Shown: one piece after another, positions 8,727-16,901 of the stretch
Layout: the number at the start of each line of letters is the position of its first letter
Numbering within the stretch: position 1 is the first letter of the stretch
NCBI RefSeq assembly: GCF_024707545.1
Contig: NZ_CP062229.1
Coordinates: forward strand, 7,111,501 to 7,175,500
Length of the DNA: 64,000 bases
Reading direction: 5' to 3'
From: Mesorhizobium onobrychidis
Lineage (GTDB): Bacteria; Pseudomonadota; Alphaproteobacteria; Rhizobiales; Rhizobiaceae
Notes under the pieces: generated by a model
What the model saw: the letters and a program-made list of their open reading frames with translations, nothing else
The model's database searches: none
Told to the model about the DNA's origin: nothing
Position numbers and translations under genes: made by a program

Positions 8727-9718
8727 CAGGTTTCAACCTTCTTGCTCGGCGGGTTGGTATGGACGGCATGACAAGCAACGGATCGTCCGTCCGGCAGAGT
8801 CGAGAATGTGGGGGAGACTCTCACGCACTGCGGCCGCGCGATGGAACAGCGAGGGTGAAACGCGCAGCCGGTCGGACGGGCTGCAGGGTTGGGTGGTTCG
8901 CCTTTGAGCATGATGCGCTCGCGCGTGCGCCGGCCTACAACAGGTACCGCTGAGACAAGCGCCTTAGTATAGGGGTGGGTTGGGCTCGAGAGCAAAAGAT
9001 TTGTCTCGCCATATTCAACGATACGACCGAGATACATCACAGCCGTATGCTGACTGACCTGGCGAACCACTTTCAAATCGTGACTGATGAAGAGGAGAGT
9101 AAGACGTAGGTCCTTTTGAAGGTCCATGAGTAGGTTCACGACCTGGGCCTGGATCGAGACGTCAAGAGCCGAGACCGGCTCATCGCAGACCAACAACGCC
9201 GGTCGCATGATAAGCGCCCGAGCAAGAACAGCACGCTGACTCTGCCCACCCGACAGTTGATAAGGCAGGCTCGAGGCATGACTCGCATTCAGGCCAACTG
9301 CATCGAGCATAGCCAGCGCTTCATTGTTCCGCTTCGATGCAGACCCGATGTCATGGATGTCCAGTGGTTCCCTGACCTGATTGAGGATCGACAGTCGGCG
9401 GTCCAGCGCGGCGAGTGGATCCTGGTGGATCAGTTGCATATGCGTGCGCATGCGGCGCCACGCTGGTGTATTGGCGGGCGGCAGTTCAGTACCTCGGAAG
9501 AGCACATATCCGCTGTTCGGCCGTTCAAGGCCGAGCGCGATCCGTCCTGTGGTTGATTTTCCCGATCCTGATTCGCCGACGAGAGCCAGCGTCTGCCCCT
9601 CTTTCAGAGACAGTGAGACTTCATCAACAGCGTGGACAGGCACCTTTGTTCCGAAGAGCCCCTTCCGCGTCGAATAGCTGCGCGAAATGCCGTGCAGGTC
9701 AAGAATGCTTGCAGTCAT
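8726..9718 (-). CDS. ABC transporter ATP-binding protein (DppF/OppF-like)
   Basis: This 330-residue ATPase has Walker A GESGSGKST, the Q-loop QLIHQDP, signature LSGGQSQRA, Walker B LLVCDEPVSALD and the H-loop ISHD. The C-terminal oligopeptide/dipeptide extension with the cysteines of CAFHPRCSIARPQC is characteristic of the peptide/opine subfamily. Its start overlaps the preceding ATPase gene by 4 bases (ATGA). It energises the transporter together with the DppD-like ATPase. Confidence 0.92.
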   Translation of the reverse strand: MTASILDLHGISRSYSTRKGLFGTKVPVHAVDEVSLSLKEGQTLALVGESGSGKSTTGRIALGLERPNSGYVLFRGTELPPANTPAWRRMRTHMQLIHQDPLAALDRRLSILNQVREPLDIHDIGSASKRNNEALAMLDAVGLNASHASSLPYQLSGGQSQRAVLARALIMRPALLVCDEPVSALDVSIQAQVVNLLMDLQKDLRLTLLFISHDLKVVRQVSQHTAVMYLGRIVEYGETNLLLSSPTHPYTKALVSAVPVVGRRTRERIMLKGEPPNPAARPTGCAFHPRCSIARPQCVRVSPTFSTLPDGRSVACHAVHTNPPSKKVET

Positions 9719-10764
9719 GCCGGCACGCTCGCCTTTAGTTTTAAGGGCTGCTGGGCCTCCGTGGCGGGCCCTGCTATGCAGGCGGAGAAGCGGCCGGCTT
9801 CGGTTTGCGTGAGTGGCGGAATGGTCGCGTCACAAACCGGCATGCGTTGCGGACAGCGGGGCGCAAACGGGCACCCTGGAGGCACGTTTGCCGGCTCCGG
9901 CACCTGGCCCTCGATGGGAATGAGCCGTTTCAACGCGCCTTCGAAAGGCGGCAAGGCCGCAAGGAGCCCCTGCGTATAGGGATGCCGCGGACTGGCAAAA
10001 ATCGAGGCTGACGGCGCTGTCTCGACGATGCGGCCGCCATACATCACTATGATGCGCTCGCAGGTTTCGGAAACGACGCCGAGATCGTGGCTGATGAGAA
10101 CAAGAGCCATGCCCGTCTCGCGCCGAATGGTAGTCAAGAGGTCCAGTATCTGGGCCTGGATTGTCGCGTCGAGCGCGGTGGTCGGCTCGTCGGCAACCAG
10201 GACGTCCGGCTTTCCGGCGAGCGCCGTGGCGATCATGACCCGTTGGTTCTGACCGCCGGACAGTTCATGGGGATAAGCGTCGAAGCGACGTCCCGCGTCC
10301 GGCAGGCCAACGAGCTCAAAAAGACGTTTTGTCTCGCCCCGAATGTTCGAGCCCGACACCCCCTGATGTCGCGCGAGAACTTCGCCAATCTGCCGACCAA
10401 TTCGGATGACAGGATTGAGCGCGCTGGACGGATCCTGGAAGATCATCGCCACGCGCCCGCCCCTAATCCGGTCGAGCCGCATCGCTGATGCGCCACGCAG
10501 TTCTTCGCCTTCCAGCCGAATGCTTCCCGACACTGTAGCCGTGCGAGGCAGCAACCCGAGCGCAGCAAGCCAGGTAACGGACTTGCCGCTACCTGACTCG
10601 CCGACAATACCGATTGACTCGCCCCGTGCGACCGTGAGGTCGACCCCCCTAATTACCTGGACGCCGCTGAAGTCGACGGAGAGGCCTTCGATCGTGAGCA
10701 ACGGTTGCGACGACGAAGCCGCCGGCAATGCGGATGCTGGTGCAGTGCCGGCGAGATTTGCCAT
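9715..10764 (-). CDS. ABC transporter ATP-binding protein (DppD/OppD-like)
   Basis: Motifs seen are Walker A GESGSGKSV, signature LSGGQNQRV, Walker B VLVADEPTTALD, H-loop ISHD, and the C-terminal cysteine segment CPFAPRCPQRMPVC of peptide-type ATPases. I placed the start at the ATG at 10764 (MANLAGTAP) because AGGAGGG sits about 8 bases upstream; the longer frame would start at 10788. It lies 23 bases after the binding-protein gene and overlaps the next ATPase gene by 4 bases. Confidence 0.92.
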   Translation of the reverse strand: MANLAGTAPASALPAASSSQPLLTIEGLSVDFSGVQVIRGVDLTVARGESIGIVGESGSGKSVTWLAALGLLPRTATVSGSIRLEGEELRGASAMRLDRIRGGRVAMIFQDPSSALNPVIRIGRQIGEVLARHQGVSGSNIRGETKRLFELVGLPDAGRRFDAYPHELSGGQNQRVMIATALAGKPDVLVADEPTTALDATIQAQILDLLTTIRRETGMALVLISHDLGVVSETCERIIVMYGGRIVETAPSASIFASPRHPYTQGLLAALPPFEGALKRLIPIEGQVPEPANVPPGCPFAPRCPQRMPVCDATIPPLTQTEAGRFSACIAGPATEAQQPLKLKASVPA

Positions 10765-10787
10765 CGCCGTCCCTCCTCGCGTGGGCA

Positions 10788-12353
10788 TCAGTTTTGCGTA
10801 TAGGCGGCGTTAAATGGACCGAAGTTCAGGTCAAGTGTCTGCCCCGGGACCCAGGCGATATCCTTGCGCTTGCCATAGAACTGACCGGAGCCATGCAGCA
10901 GGACGCAGGGCGGATTCTCGTGATCGATGATTTCCAGCATCCTGCGGATGACCGCGCGGCGAGCCGCTGCGTCCACCGTTGATTTGAGTTTCTCGCCAAG
11001 AGCGAAGAATTCCTTGTCTTGCCACATGCCCAGCTTCGGAAGTTCGCCGTTTGGACCCAAGAGACGCCAAGCGTGGGCCAACAAGTCCGGAAAGATTGCC
11101 GTGGTCGAATTGTCATAAATCGCGTTGATCGGCTTCTGTTGAATCTGGGCGAAGTTCTCCATCATCTGGATTTCGACATTGAGGCCGACGGTCCGCCACA
11201 TCTCGACCATGACCTGAGCGCCGGCCACCTGATTGGGATAATAGTTGTTGAGAAGTTTGTACGTGACGGTTTCGCCGTTGTAGCGGCTTTCGCTAAGAAG
11301 TTCTCGCGCCAGGTCAGGATCGTAGGCAAGAGCAGCAAAGTCCTCGATATAACCTTCTCCGAAGCTGGGGAACTGAAAGCCGTTCGGCACCAGAACTCGG
11401 TTCTGCCACAGCGCTTCGACCAAGGCCTTACGGTCGAGCGCCAGGCTGAGCGCCCGCCGTACGCCGACCTTTGAGACAACGGGTCCCGTTGTGTCGATCG
11501 CCAAAGAGCGCGTATTCTGGACCGCGCCACCTGCTACTTCGAGCCCCTGCTGGCTTTCGATGCCAGAGAACATGTCCGGCGAGAGGTCGGTGATGAAACC
11601 GACTTCGCCCGCAGTGAGCGCGTTGATACGTGAAGCAAGCTCCGGGATTATCCGATACTCGATACCAGCGTATGGCGGCTTTCCACCCCAGTAGTCATCG
11701 AATGCCGCCAGCACGATGTTCACGTCGAGCGACTGGCTGACGATGCGATACGGACCGGTGCCGACGGGCGCAGCGATCCACTTGTCCCAGGATCCCGCGG
11801 CTTCATAAGCGCGGCTACCGACGATTTCCGATGCCCAGGAGGCGAGACGCATCTCCAAAAGCGCATCATCGCCCTTAGCGTGAACGAGGACGGTGTGGTC
11901 GTCGGCAATTTCAACGCGGTCAACGGTATCGAGCGTTTGCATGGCGACGGTCTTGCCGGCCTTACCGGGTCCGAGCAGATGATCGGGGCTGAGCGAAAAA
12001 GCGACGTCGCGGGCGGTAAAGGGACTGCCATCGTGAAAGGTCACGCCTTTGCGCAGGAACAGGCGTAGCGACTGCCCGTCAACGCGCTCCCAGCGCTCGG
12101 CGAGTGCCGGGCGTAATGCCATCTTTTCCGTCTGATCAAAGCCAATGAGCGTATCGAACATCTGTGGGACGACGCGTCGCGTGGCTGTACTGTTGTAGAG
12201 GACTGGTTCAATGGCCGCTGGGAAGCCGGACATGCCGATCCTAAGCGTGCGGCGATCGGCGTCCTGGGCCTTCGCTGAAGGTACTCCAGTCATTGTCAGA
12301 AGACCGCTTGCCGCCCCGGCTACCAATAGATTGCGTCGCGTTGTCAAAAACAT
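10788..12353 (-). CDS. ABC transporter substrate-binding protein, family 5 (DppA/OppA type), Tat-like signal
   Basis: This 521-residue periplasmic protein starts MFLTTRRNLLVAGAASG. The paired arginines before a hydrophobic stretch, ending near PSAKAQD, suggest Tat or Sec export. The mature part has the family 5 features: FDTLIGFDQTEKMALRPALAERW, VTFHDGSPFTARDVAFSL, and PVGTGPYRI. The ATG at 12353 has GGAGACAGG upstream and avoids an unlikely 13-residue extension. It is the first gene of a seven-gene operon (binding protein, two ATPases, two permeases, M24 peptidase, phosphodiesterase). It is divergent from a LysR regulator that heads a phosphonoalanine-degrading pair, so a phosphonate-bearing peptide or amide is a reasonable candidate ligand. 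Opines or ordinary peptides are alternatives. Confidence 0.88.
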   Translation of the reverse strand: MFLTTRRNLLVAGAASGLLTMTGVPSAKAQDADRRTLRIGMSGFPAAIEPVLYNSTATRRVVPQMFDTLIGFDQTEKMALRPALAERWERVDGQSLRLFLRKGVTFHDGSPFTARDVAFSLSPDHLLGPGKAGKTVAMQTLDTVDRVEIADDHTVLVHAKGDDALLEMRLASWASEIVGSRAYEAAGSWDKWIAAPVGTGPYRIVSQSLDVNIVLAAFDDYWGGKPPYAGIEYRIIPELASRINALTAGEVGFITDLSPDMFSGIESQQGLEVAGGAVQNTRSLAIDTTGPVVSKVGVRRALSLALDRKALVEALWQNRVLVPNGFQFPSFGEGYIEDFAALAYDPDLARELLSESRYNGETVTYKLLNNYYPNQVAGAQVMVEMWRTVGLNVEIQMMENFAQIQQKPINAIYDNSTTAIFPDLLAHAWRLLGPNGELPKLGMWQDKEFFALGEKLKSTVDAAARRAVIRRMLEIIDHENPPCVLLHGSGQFYGKRKDIAWVPGQTLDLNFGPFNAAYTQN

Positions 12354-12531
12354 GTGCGTACCTGTCTCCTGTGCAGCTTCGCGAACAACCACGTCGCTCC
12401 GGGCTTGTGGGATCTCTTTCTACGCCCACGGATACTCTCTCAGTCCAGCCGAGCGCGGCGGAAAACCACCTCATTGATGAACTATTGTCGCGGCAGAAGA
12501 TCAAAGCATTTTGTTACAGGCAGGTGACATG

Positions 12532-12548
12532 TATCGAATATTGCGATA
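12532..12548. promoter_or_regulatory. Candidate LysR-type operator (T-N11-A dyad)
   Basis: TATCG-N7-CGATA is a perfect 5-base inverted repeat that fits the T-N11-A rule for LysR-type operators. It sits in the 244-base divergent region, 50 bases upstream of the LysR start and about 180 bases upstream of the binding-protein start. It could control both the transporter operon and the regulator's own operon. Confidence 0.6.
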
Positions 12549-12597
12549 GCAAACCATCGATTCCGGATGGGTTGCCGCGCGTGCTCAAGGGGGGGAT

Positions 12598-13512
12598 TTG
12601 GCCGAGGAAAAAGATCTTTCGCTCAACGCCGTTCGGGCTTTCGTGCAGGTCGCACGCGACAAGACCGTCACCAGGGCCTCGAAGACGCTTGGCATCACCC
12701 AGAGCTCCGTGAGCCGCCACATCGCGGTGCTGGAGGAATATTTCGGCGCCAAGCTGCTCGAACGGCGCGGGCGTCAAAGCCAGCTCACGGATTTCGGGCG
12801 GCTGTTCGCCGATGCCGTCGCCGAACCTCTCGAGACGATCCTCTTCACGGCAATGCGGATGCGCCGCCGCGGTGACAGGAAGGATGCCAACCGGCTCGTC
12901 GTCAGAACCTCGCTCTCGACCTTCGCCTATACGCTGCTCATTCCCAACTTGAGCGACTTCTCGAAGGAAATGGGCGGCGTCACGGTCGACGTCATCAGCA
13001 CTCTGTCGGCCCCTGCTTCGGACGACAGTTTCGACGTGCTCCTCACCCGGGACCTAACAGTGAGCGAACCGGCGGATCGCTGGGATTTCTATGACGAGCA
13101 CCTCGTCTGCGTCGGATCGCCAAACTGTGTCGCCGGCCGCGGGCTCGAAGCGCTGCGCACCACCCCGATGATTGCCGTCACCTCGCGGCCGGACATCTTG
13201 CCGATCTGGCTTCGCGGCATGGACCTGAAGACGTCGGATATTCTTTCGGGGGCGCGCTACGACCACCACTATCTGGCCCTCCCGGCGGTAACGACCGGCC
13301 AGACCTTGCTGGTGACACCCTATATCATCGTAGCGGACCTGATCAGGCAGTGCCTTCTGGACGTGCTTCCCGGCTCGCGGGCACCGAGCGGCATGCAATA
13401 TCGGGCCTATGCGGTCGATCGCAGCGGCAACCCCGATCTCGCCCGAGCCTTCTGCCGCTGGCTCACTAGGCTCTGCCGGAAAAAGACCGAAGAGGAGAGC
13501 ACCGGGAAATAA
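12598..13512 (+). CDS. LysR-family transcriptional regulator (PalR-like position)
   Basis: The 304-residue protein has an N-terminal winged helix-turn-helix near residues 8-67 (NAVRAFVQVARDKTVTRAS, then ITQSSVSRHIAVLEEYF) and a LysR substrate-binding domain (LRTTPMIAVTS and following). The start is a TTG preceded by a G-rich ribosome-binding site, AAGGGGGGGAT. It is the first gene of a plus-strand trio with an aminotransferase and a phosphonopyruvate hydrolase, and is divergent from the transporter operon. By position and by analogy with the phosphonoalanine genes of Variovorax it probably senses phosphonoalanine or phosphonopyruvate. Confidence 0.88.
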   Translation: MAEEKDLSLNAVRAFVQVARDKTVTRASKTLGITQSSVSRHIAVLEEYFGAKLLERRGRQSQLTDFGRLFADAVAEPLETILFTAMRMRRRGDRKDANRLVVRTSLSTFAYTLLIPNLSDFSKEMGGVTVDVISTLSAPASDDSFDVLLTRDLTVSEPADRWDFYDEHLVCVGSPNCVAGRGLEALRTTPMIAVTSRPDILPIWLRGMDLKTSDILSGARYDHHYLALPAVTTGQTLLVTPYIIVADLIRQCLLDVLPGSRAPSGMQYRAYAVDRSGNPDLARAFCRWLTRLCRKKTEEESTGK

Positions 13513-13637
13513 ATCCTGGCCGCAATGATGCATCGCAGAACGCGATCCTTTTGGCCGCTTTTCGCGATGCCAAAACTAGCGAGCTTGGGGCGCCCCATCT
13601 AGCTCTGGGCATAACTCGCTGCTTTGAGGAAAGTCCA

Positions 13638-14876
13638 TTGCCCTTACTCGCCAAAAGACTGCAGGCCGTCCGACCCTCCCAGACAAAGGCCATGACTGCC
13701 AAGGCGTGTGCCTTGCGCGAACAAGGTGTCGATATCGTCACGCTGAGCCAGGGCGAACCGGACTTCGACACGCCAGAGGCCGTCCAGCAAGCCGGCATTG
13801 CCGCCATTCTCAATGGCAAGACGCGATATACCCCGGTTGCTGGCGTCAAGCCGCTGCGCGAGGCGATCCGGCAGAAGCTTCTCCGCGACAACGGGCTCGA
13901 TTACGACATCGATCAGATCACCGTCGGCTGCGGCGCAAAGCAGGTGGTCTTCAACGCACTTTTCGCCAGCCTCGACACCGGGGACGAGGTCATCATCCCT
14001 ACGCCCTGCTGGGTTTCCTATCCCGACATGGTGCGGCTTGCCGGCGGCGAACCGGTGCTCGTTCCCTGCCCTGAGCGGCTGGGTTTCAAGCTGAAGCCAC
14101 AAGATCTCGCGGCAGCTATCACGCCGCGCACCAAATGGTTGATGCTGAACTCGCCGAACAATCCGACCGGCGCGGTCTACTCCAGGGCCGATCTGGCCGC
14201 CCTGGCCGAGGTCCTACGCCGACACAGCCATGTCCACGTCCTTTCGGACGATATCTATGAAAAGCTCGTCTATGACGTGCCCTTCGCGACGATGGCCGAG
14301 GCCGCGCCGGACCTCATTGAAAGGGTGCTGACGGTCAACGGCGTATCGAAGTCCAGCGCCATGACCGGCTGGCGCCTTGGTTACGGGGCTGGTCCGAAAG
14401 AGCTCATCAAGGCGATGAACACGATCGAGGGCCAGACCTCGTCGCATACAAGTTCCATCTCGCAATATGCCACGATCGAGGCCATTGCCGGCAACCAGGA
14501 TCACATCGCCGAGTTCGTGTCCGCCTTCCGAAAGCGTCGCGATCTCGTCGTGGAGCAAATCAATGAGGCCGAGGGCCTGAGCTGCCGCGTGCCGGACGGC
14601 GCGTTCTATGTTTTCGTCTCCTGCGCCGGCGTCATTGGCAAGGTGACCGCCACGGGCAAGGTGATCGAGAGCGACATGGATTTCGCCATGTATCTGCTGG
14701 AGCAGTTCGGTGTCGCCGTGGTGCCCGGCAGCGGGTTCATGGCCTCACCCTATATTCGCGTTTCCTATGCCGCATCAGAAGACGAGTTGAAGCGCGCCTG
14801 CGGCCGCATTTTCGCCGCCTGCACCGCCCTGTCCACAAGCGAGAAGACGTATGAGCAAAGCGAAGCAACTGCGTGA
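13638..14876 (+). CDS. palB: Class I/II aminotransferase, probable L-phosphonoalanine transaminase
   Basis: This 412-residue PLP enzyme of the aspartate-aminotransferase fold I has the substrate motif SQGEPDFDTP, NSPNNPTGAVY, LSDDIYEKLVY and the PLP-lysine segment VNGVSKSSAMTGWRLGYG. The TTG at 13638 is chosen because GAGGAAA lies just upstream and MPLLAKRLQAVRPSQT is the normal family start. Its end overlaps the phosphonopyruvate hydrolase gene by 26 bases, so the two products are made together. Proposed reaction: L-phosphonoalanine plus a 2-oxoacid gives phosphonopyruvate plus an amino acid. The specific substrate is inferred from the neighbour; by sequence alone it is an aspartate-type aminotransferase. 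Confidence 0.82.
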   Translation: MPLLAKRLQAVRPSQTKAMTAKACALREQGVDIVTLSQGEPDFDTPEAVQQAGIAAILNGKTRYTPVAGVKPLREAIRQKLLRDNGLDYDIDQITVGCGAKQVVFNALFASLDTGDEVIIPTPCWVSYPDMVRLAGGEPVLVPCPERLGFKLKPQDLAAAITPRTKWLMLNSPNNPTGAVYSRADLAALAEVLRRHSHVHVLSDDIYEKLVYDVPFATMAEAAPDLIERVLTVNGVSKSSAMTGWRLGYGAGPKELIKAMNTIEGQTSSHTSSISQYATIEAIAGNQDHIAEFVSAFRKRRDLVVEQINEAEGLSCRVPDGAFYVFVSCAGVIGKVTATGKVIESDMDFAMYLLEQFGVAVVPGSGFMASPYIRVSYAASEDELKRACGRIFAACTALSTSEKTYEQSEATA

Positions 14877-15723
14877 CCGCATGGCCGAACGCGGCCTCGT
14901 CCGGATCATGGCCGCCCATAGCCCGCTTTCGGCCGTCCTGGCCGAGGAAGCCGGTTTCGACGGGATCTGGGCCTCAGGCTTCGAGCTCTCCGCCCTTTAC
15001 GGTCTGCCGGACATGAGCCTCATCTCGATGACGCAGCACCTTGACATGCTGCGGGCGATCGCTGGCCGGTCGTCGCTGCCGATCGTCGCCGATATCGACA
15101 CCGGCTACGGCAATGCGATCAATGTCATCCATGCCATCTCCGAATATGAACGCGCCGGCGCCTCGGCGGTTGTCATCGAGGACAAGACCTTCCCGAAGGT
15201 CACCAGCCTCGCCGCCGGCGGCCGCCAGGAACTACTTCGGGTCGAGGAGTTTCAGGGCAAGATCAACGCGGCCATCAGCACCCGCACCGACCCTAACTTC
15301 CTCGTCATCGCTCGGACAGAAGCGCTGATCGCCGGTCTCGGCGAAGAGGAGGCCCTGAAGCGCGCAGCAGCCTATGAAGCGGCCGGCGCCGACATGATCC
15401 TCATCCACTCGAAACAGAAGGCGCCGGACGAAGTTGAAAGCTTCGTGCGTGCCTGGAGCGGCAAGGCGCCGATCGTGATCGTGCCGACGGCGTATCCGGA
15501 GATGAACGAGGAACGTATCAAGGCGCTCGGCAGGATCGCGATCGTGATCTATGGCAACCACGCGATCCGCGCTTCGGTCACGGCGATGAAGGATGTCTTC
15601 GCGCGTATTCTCAAGGATCGCGGCATCCACAACGTCAACCTAGACATCGTTTCCGTCGAGGAGGTGTTCCGTCTGCAAAGGATGGATCAGGTCAAAGTCG
15701 ACGAGGACCGCTTTCTGGAGTAA
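14851..15723 (+). CDS. palA: Phosphonopyruvate hydrolase (PEP mutase/isocitrate lyase superfamily)
   Basis: At 290 residues it matches the length of the characterised Variovorax enzyme. Metal-binding DIDTGYGN lies at residues 81-88. The catalytic loop reads EDKTFPKVTS (residues 110-119): PEP mutase has Asn at the eighth position after the Glu-Asp of this loop (EDK-x5-NS), while phosphonopyruvate hydrolase has Thr118. Here Thr is at residue 118. Other matches are AGFDGIWASGFELSA and VIYGNHAIRA. The reaction is phosphonopyruvate plus water to pyruvate plus phosphate, a substrate-specific C-P bond cleavage in the cytoplasm. With the overlapping aminotransferase it forms a complete phosphonoalanine catabolic pair. 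An alternative is a carboxyPEP mutase-type or lyase relative, but the loop argues against it. Confidence 0.88.
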   Translation: MSKAKQLRDRMAERGLVRIMAAHSPLSAVLAEEAGFDGIWASGFELSALYGLPDMSLISMTQHLDMLRAIAGRSSLPIVADIDTGYGNAINVIHAISEYERAGASAVVIEDKTFPKVTSLAAGGRQELLRVEEFQGKINAAISTRTDPNFLVIARTEALIAGLGEEEALKRAAAYEAAGADMILIHSKQKAPDEVESFVRAWSGKAPIVIVPTAYPEMNEERIKALGRIAIVIYGNHAIRASVTAMKDVFARILKDRGIHNVNLDIVSVEEVFRLQRMDQVKVDEDRFLE

Positions 15724-15866
15724 CGGCCGACCGAACATTGTGTCTGACTCTGACCAGTGGATGAGCTGTCGCCATGACGAAGCGAGAAATTTGCCGGCTG
15801 CGGGAAGTCGTCCAAGCCGACATTGGCGCGACGAGGCCGCACGGCTGATCGCTGTCGAGGTGGAAC

Positions 15867-16073
15867 TCATCCTGCGAGGTCAGAACGTGCCGATGACACG
15901 AGAGACCATTGGATGTGGCGGGAGACGTGCTTGTGCCAGTTTCGTGGGCGATCCGGCACAAGCCGTGCAACGACCTTCCCGCGCCGGGTGACGGCGATTT
16001 CCTCGCCCGCCTCGACCTCAACCAGCAAGGCCGAGAACCGGGATTTTGCCTCAACGACGGCAATGTTCTTCAT
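15867..16073 (-). CDS. Phd/YefM-type antitoxin, C-terminus altered
   Basis: The product MKNIAVVEAKSRFSALLVEV followed by EAGEEIAVTRRGKVVARLVP is the typical N-terminal dimerisation and DNA-binding domain of prevent-host-death antitoxins. The ATG at 16073 is preceded by TGGGGGCG. After about residue 43 the sequence (NWHKHVSRHIQW...) no longer resembles the family, and no intact toxin gene follows. It is probably an orphaned or truncated antitoxin at a rearrangement junction. Confidence 0.65.
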   Translation of the reverse strand: MKNIAVVEAKSRFSALLVEVEAGEEIAVTRRGKVVARLVPDRPRNWHKHVSRHIQWSLVSSARSDLAG

Positions 16074-16137
16074 GACGCCCCCAAAAAACTGACCATATGG
16101 CCAGAATATAAGCGAAGGTGACCTGTCGTCCAAGCGG

Positions 16138-16470
16138 TCAGAACACGAGCTGCTCAGAATGTCCGCTAAGGTCGAACGGAGCATGAACATCATGCCGCCC
16201 GTCGGATTGGTGCTGGCAAGCGAAGCGATCGACGCCTTCGGGCATCTGGTGCTCAGAATCCCAGGTGAGGTTGATGTGTTCCCAACTGCGTGGCGATACG
16301 TGTTTGAGTAGGTCATTCGGGATAGTCCGCACTGCGCAGGTGCGTCGCTGCTTGGTCAAGATAGACGGAGTTCCATGAACGATGGCGCTGACGACGAAAT
16401 TGAGACCGGAAGCGCGGGATGCCTTGGCTCTAGAATCCCACTTAGTCGGTGGATGCCGTTTCAGGGACTG
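16138..16470 (-). pseudogene. Tn3-family transposase C-terminal remnant
   Basis: The minus strand encodes LNFVVSAIVHGTPSIL followed by DLLKHVSPRSWEHINLTWDS and EHQMPEG, which is the extreme C-terminus of Tn3-family transposases ('AIVxWNTVYLxxA...LLxHxSPLxWEHINLTGDY'). The WNTVYLDRA segment is disrupted by a frame change. The rest of the transposase is missing. Confidence 0.72.
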
Positions 16471-16652
16471 ACCCTCACGAAGCCCTCCCTTTCGCAACGT
16501 TCAGGTTGGTCCCTCAGACTGACAGCCCAACGCCGGATTGGGCAGTAGGGCGCCCCTTGTTCCACTGATGAGCACTTTGCACAATTGCGCTGTTAACTAA
16601 ATCTTTTAACCCGCCAATGCTTATTTGCGAAGCTGAAGGCGTGAGGTGATCG

Positions 16653-16901
16653 ATGGGTGAATCAAATATAATCGCGTTTCCGCTGCATCGTCGGCGGAAA
16701 TTGGTCGAAGGTATCGCGCGGGTTCTGGAATCCAAGGACGGGGAGGACGCGAACGCGTTCTGGCGCAGCACCGTCAAGACAATTCTCGTCCAACTGTCCG
16801 AATCAGGAATTGGACCGGGGCTCGCCGAACAGGAAATTGGAATGCTTCTCCGTTCTGTCTTACGCGACATAGCCACCCGGTCTGCGAAACTGGCACGATA
16901 G
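16653..16901 (+). CDS. Small rhizobial protein (DUF6074-like)
   Basis: This 82-residue protein begins MGESNIIAFPLHRRRKLVEG and contains NAFWRSTVKTI. That arrangement (IIPFPxxRR, then a YWRxTV-type helix) is common in short rhizobial proteins often annotated DUF6074. GTGAGGTGATCG precedes the ATG. The function is unknown. Confidence 0.55.
   Translation: MGESNIIAFPLHRRRKLVEGIARVLESKDGEDANAFWRSTVKTILVQLSESGIGPGLAEQEIGMLLRSVLRDIATRSAKLAR

Noticed and set aside
15730..15866. Toxin gene partnering the Phd-type antitoxin
   Set aside because: Sequence following the antitoxin on the minus strand shows no PIN (VapC) or RelE/Doc motif in any frame, so no toxin is called.
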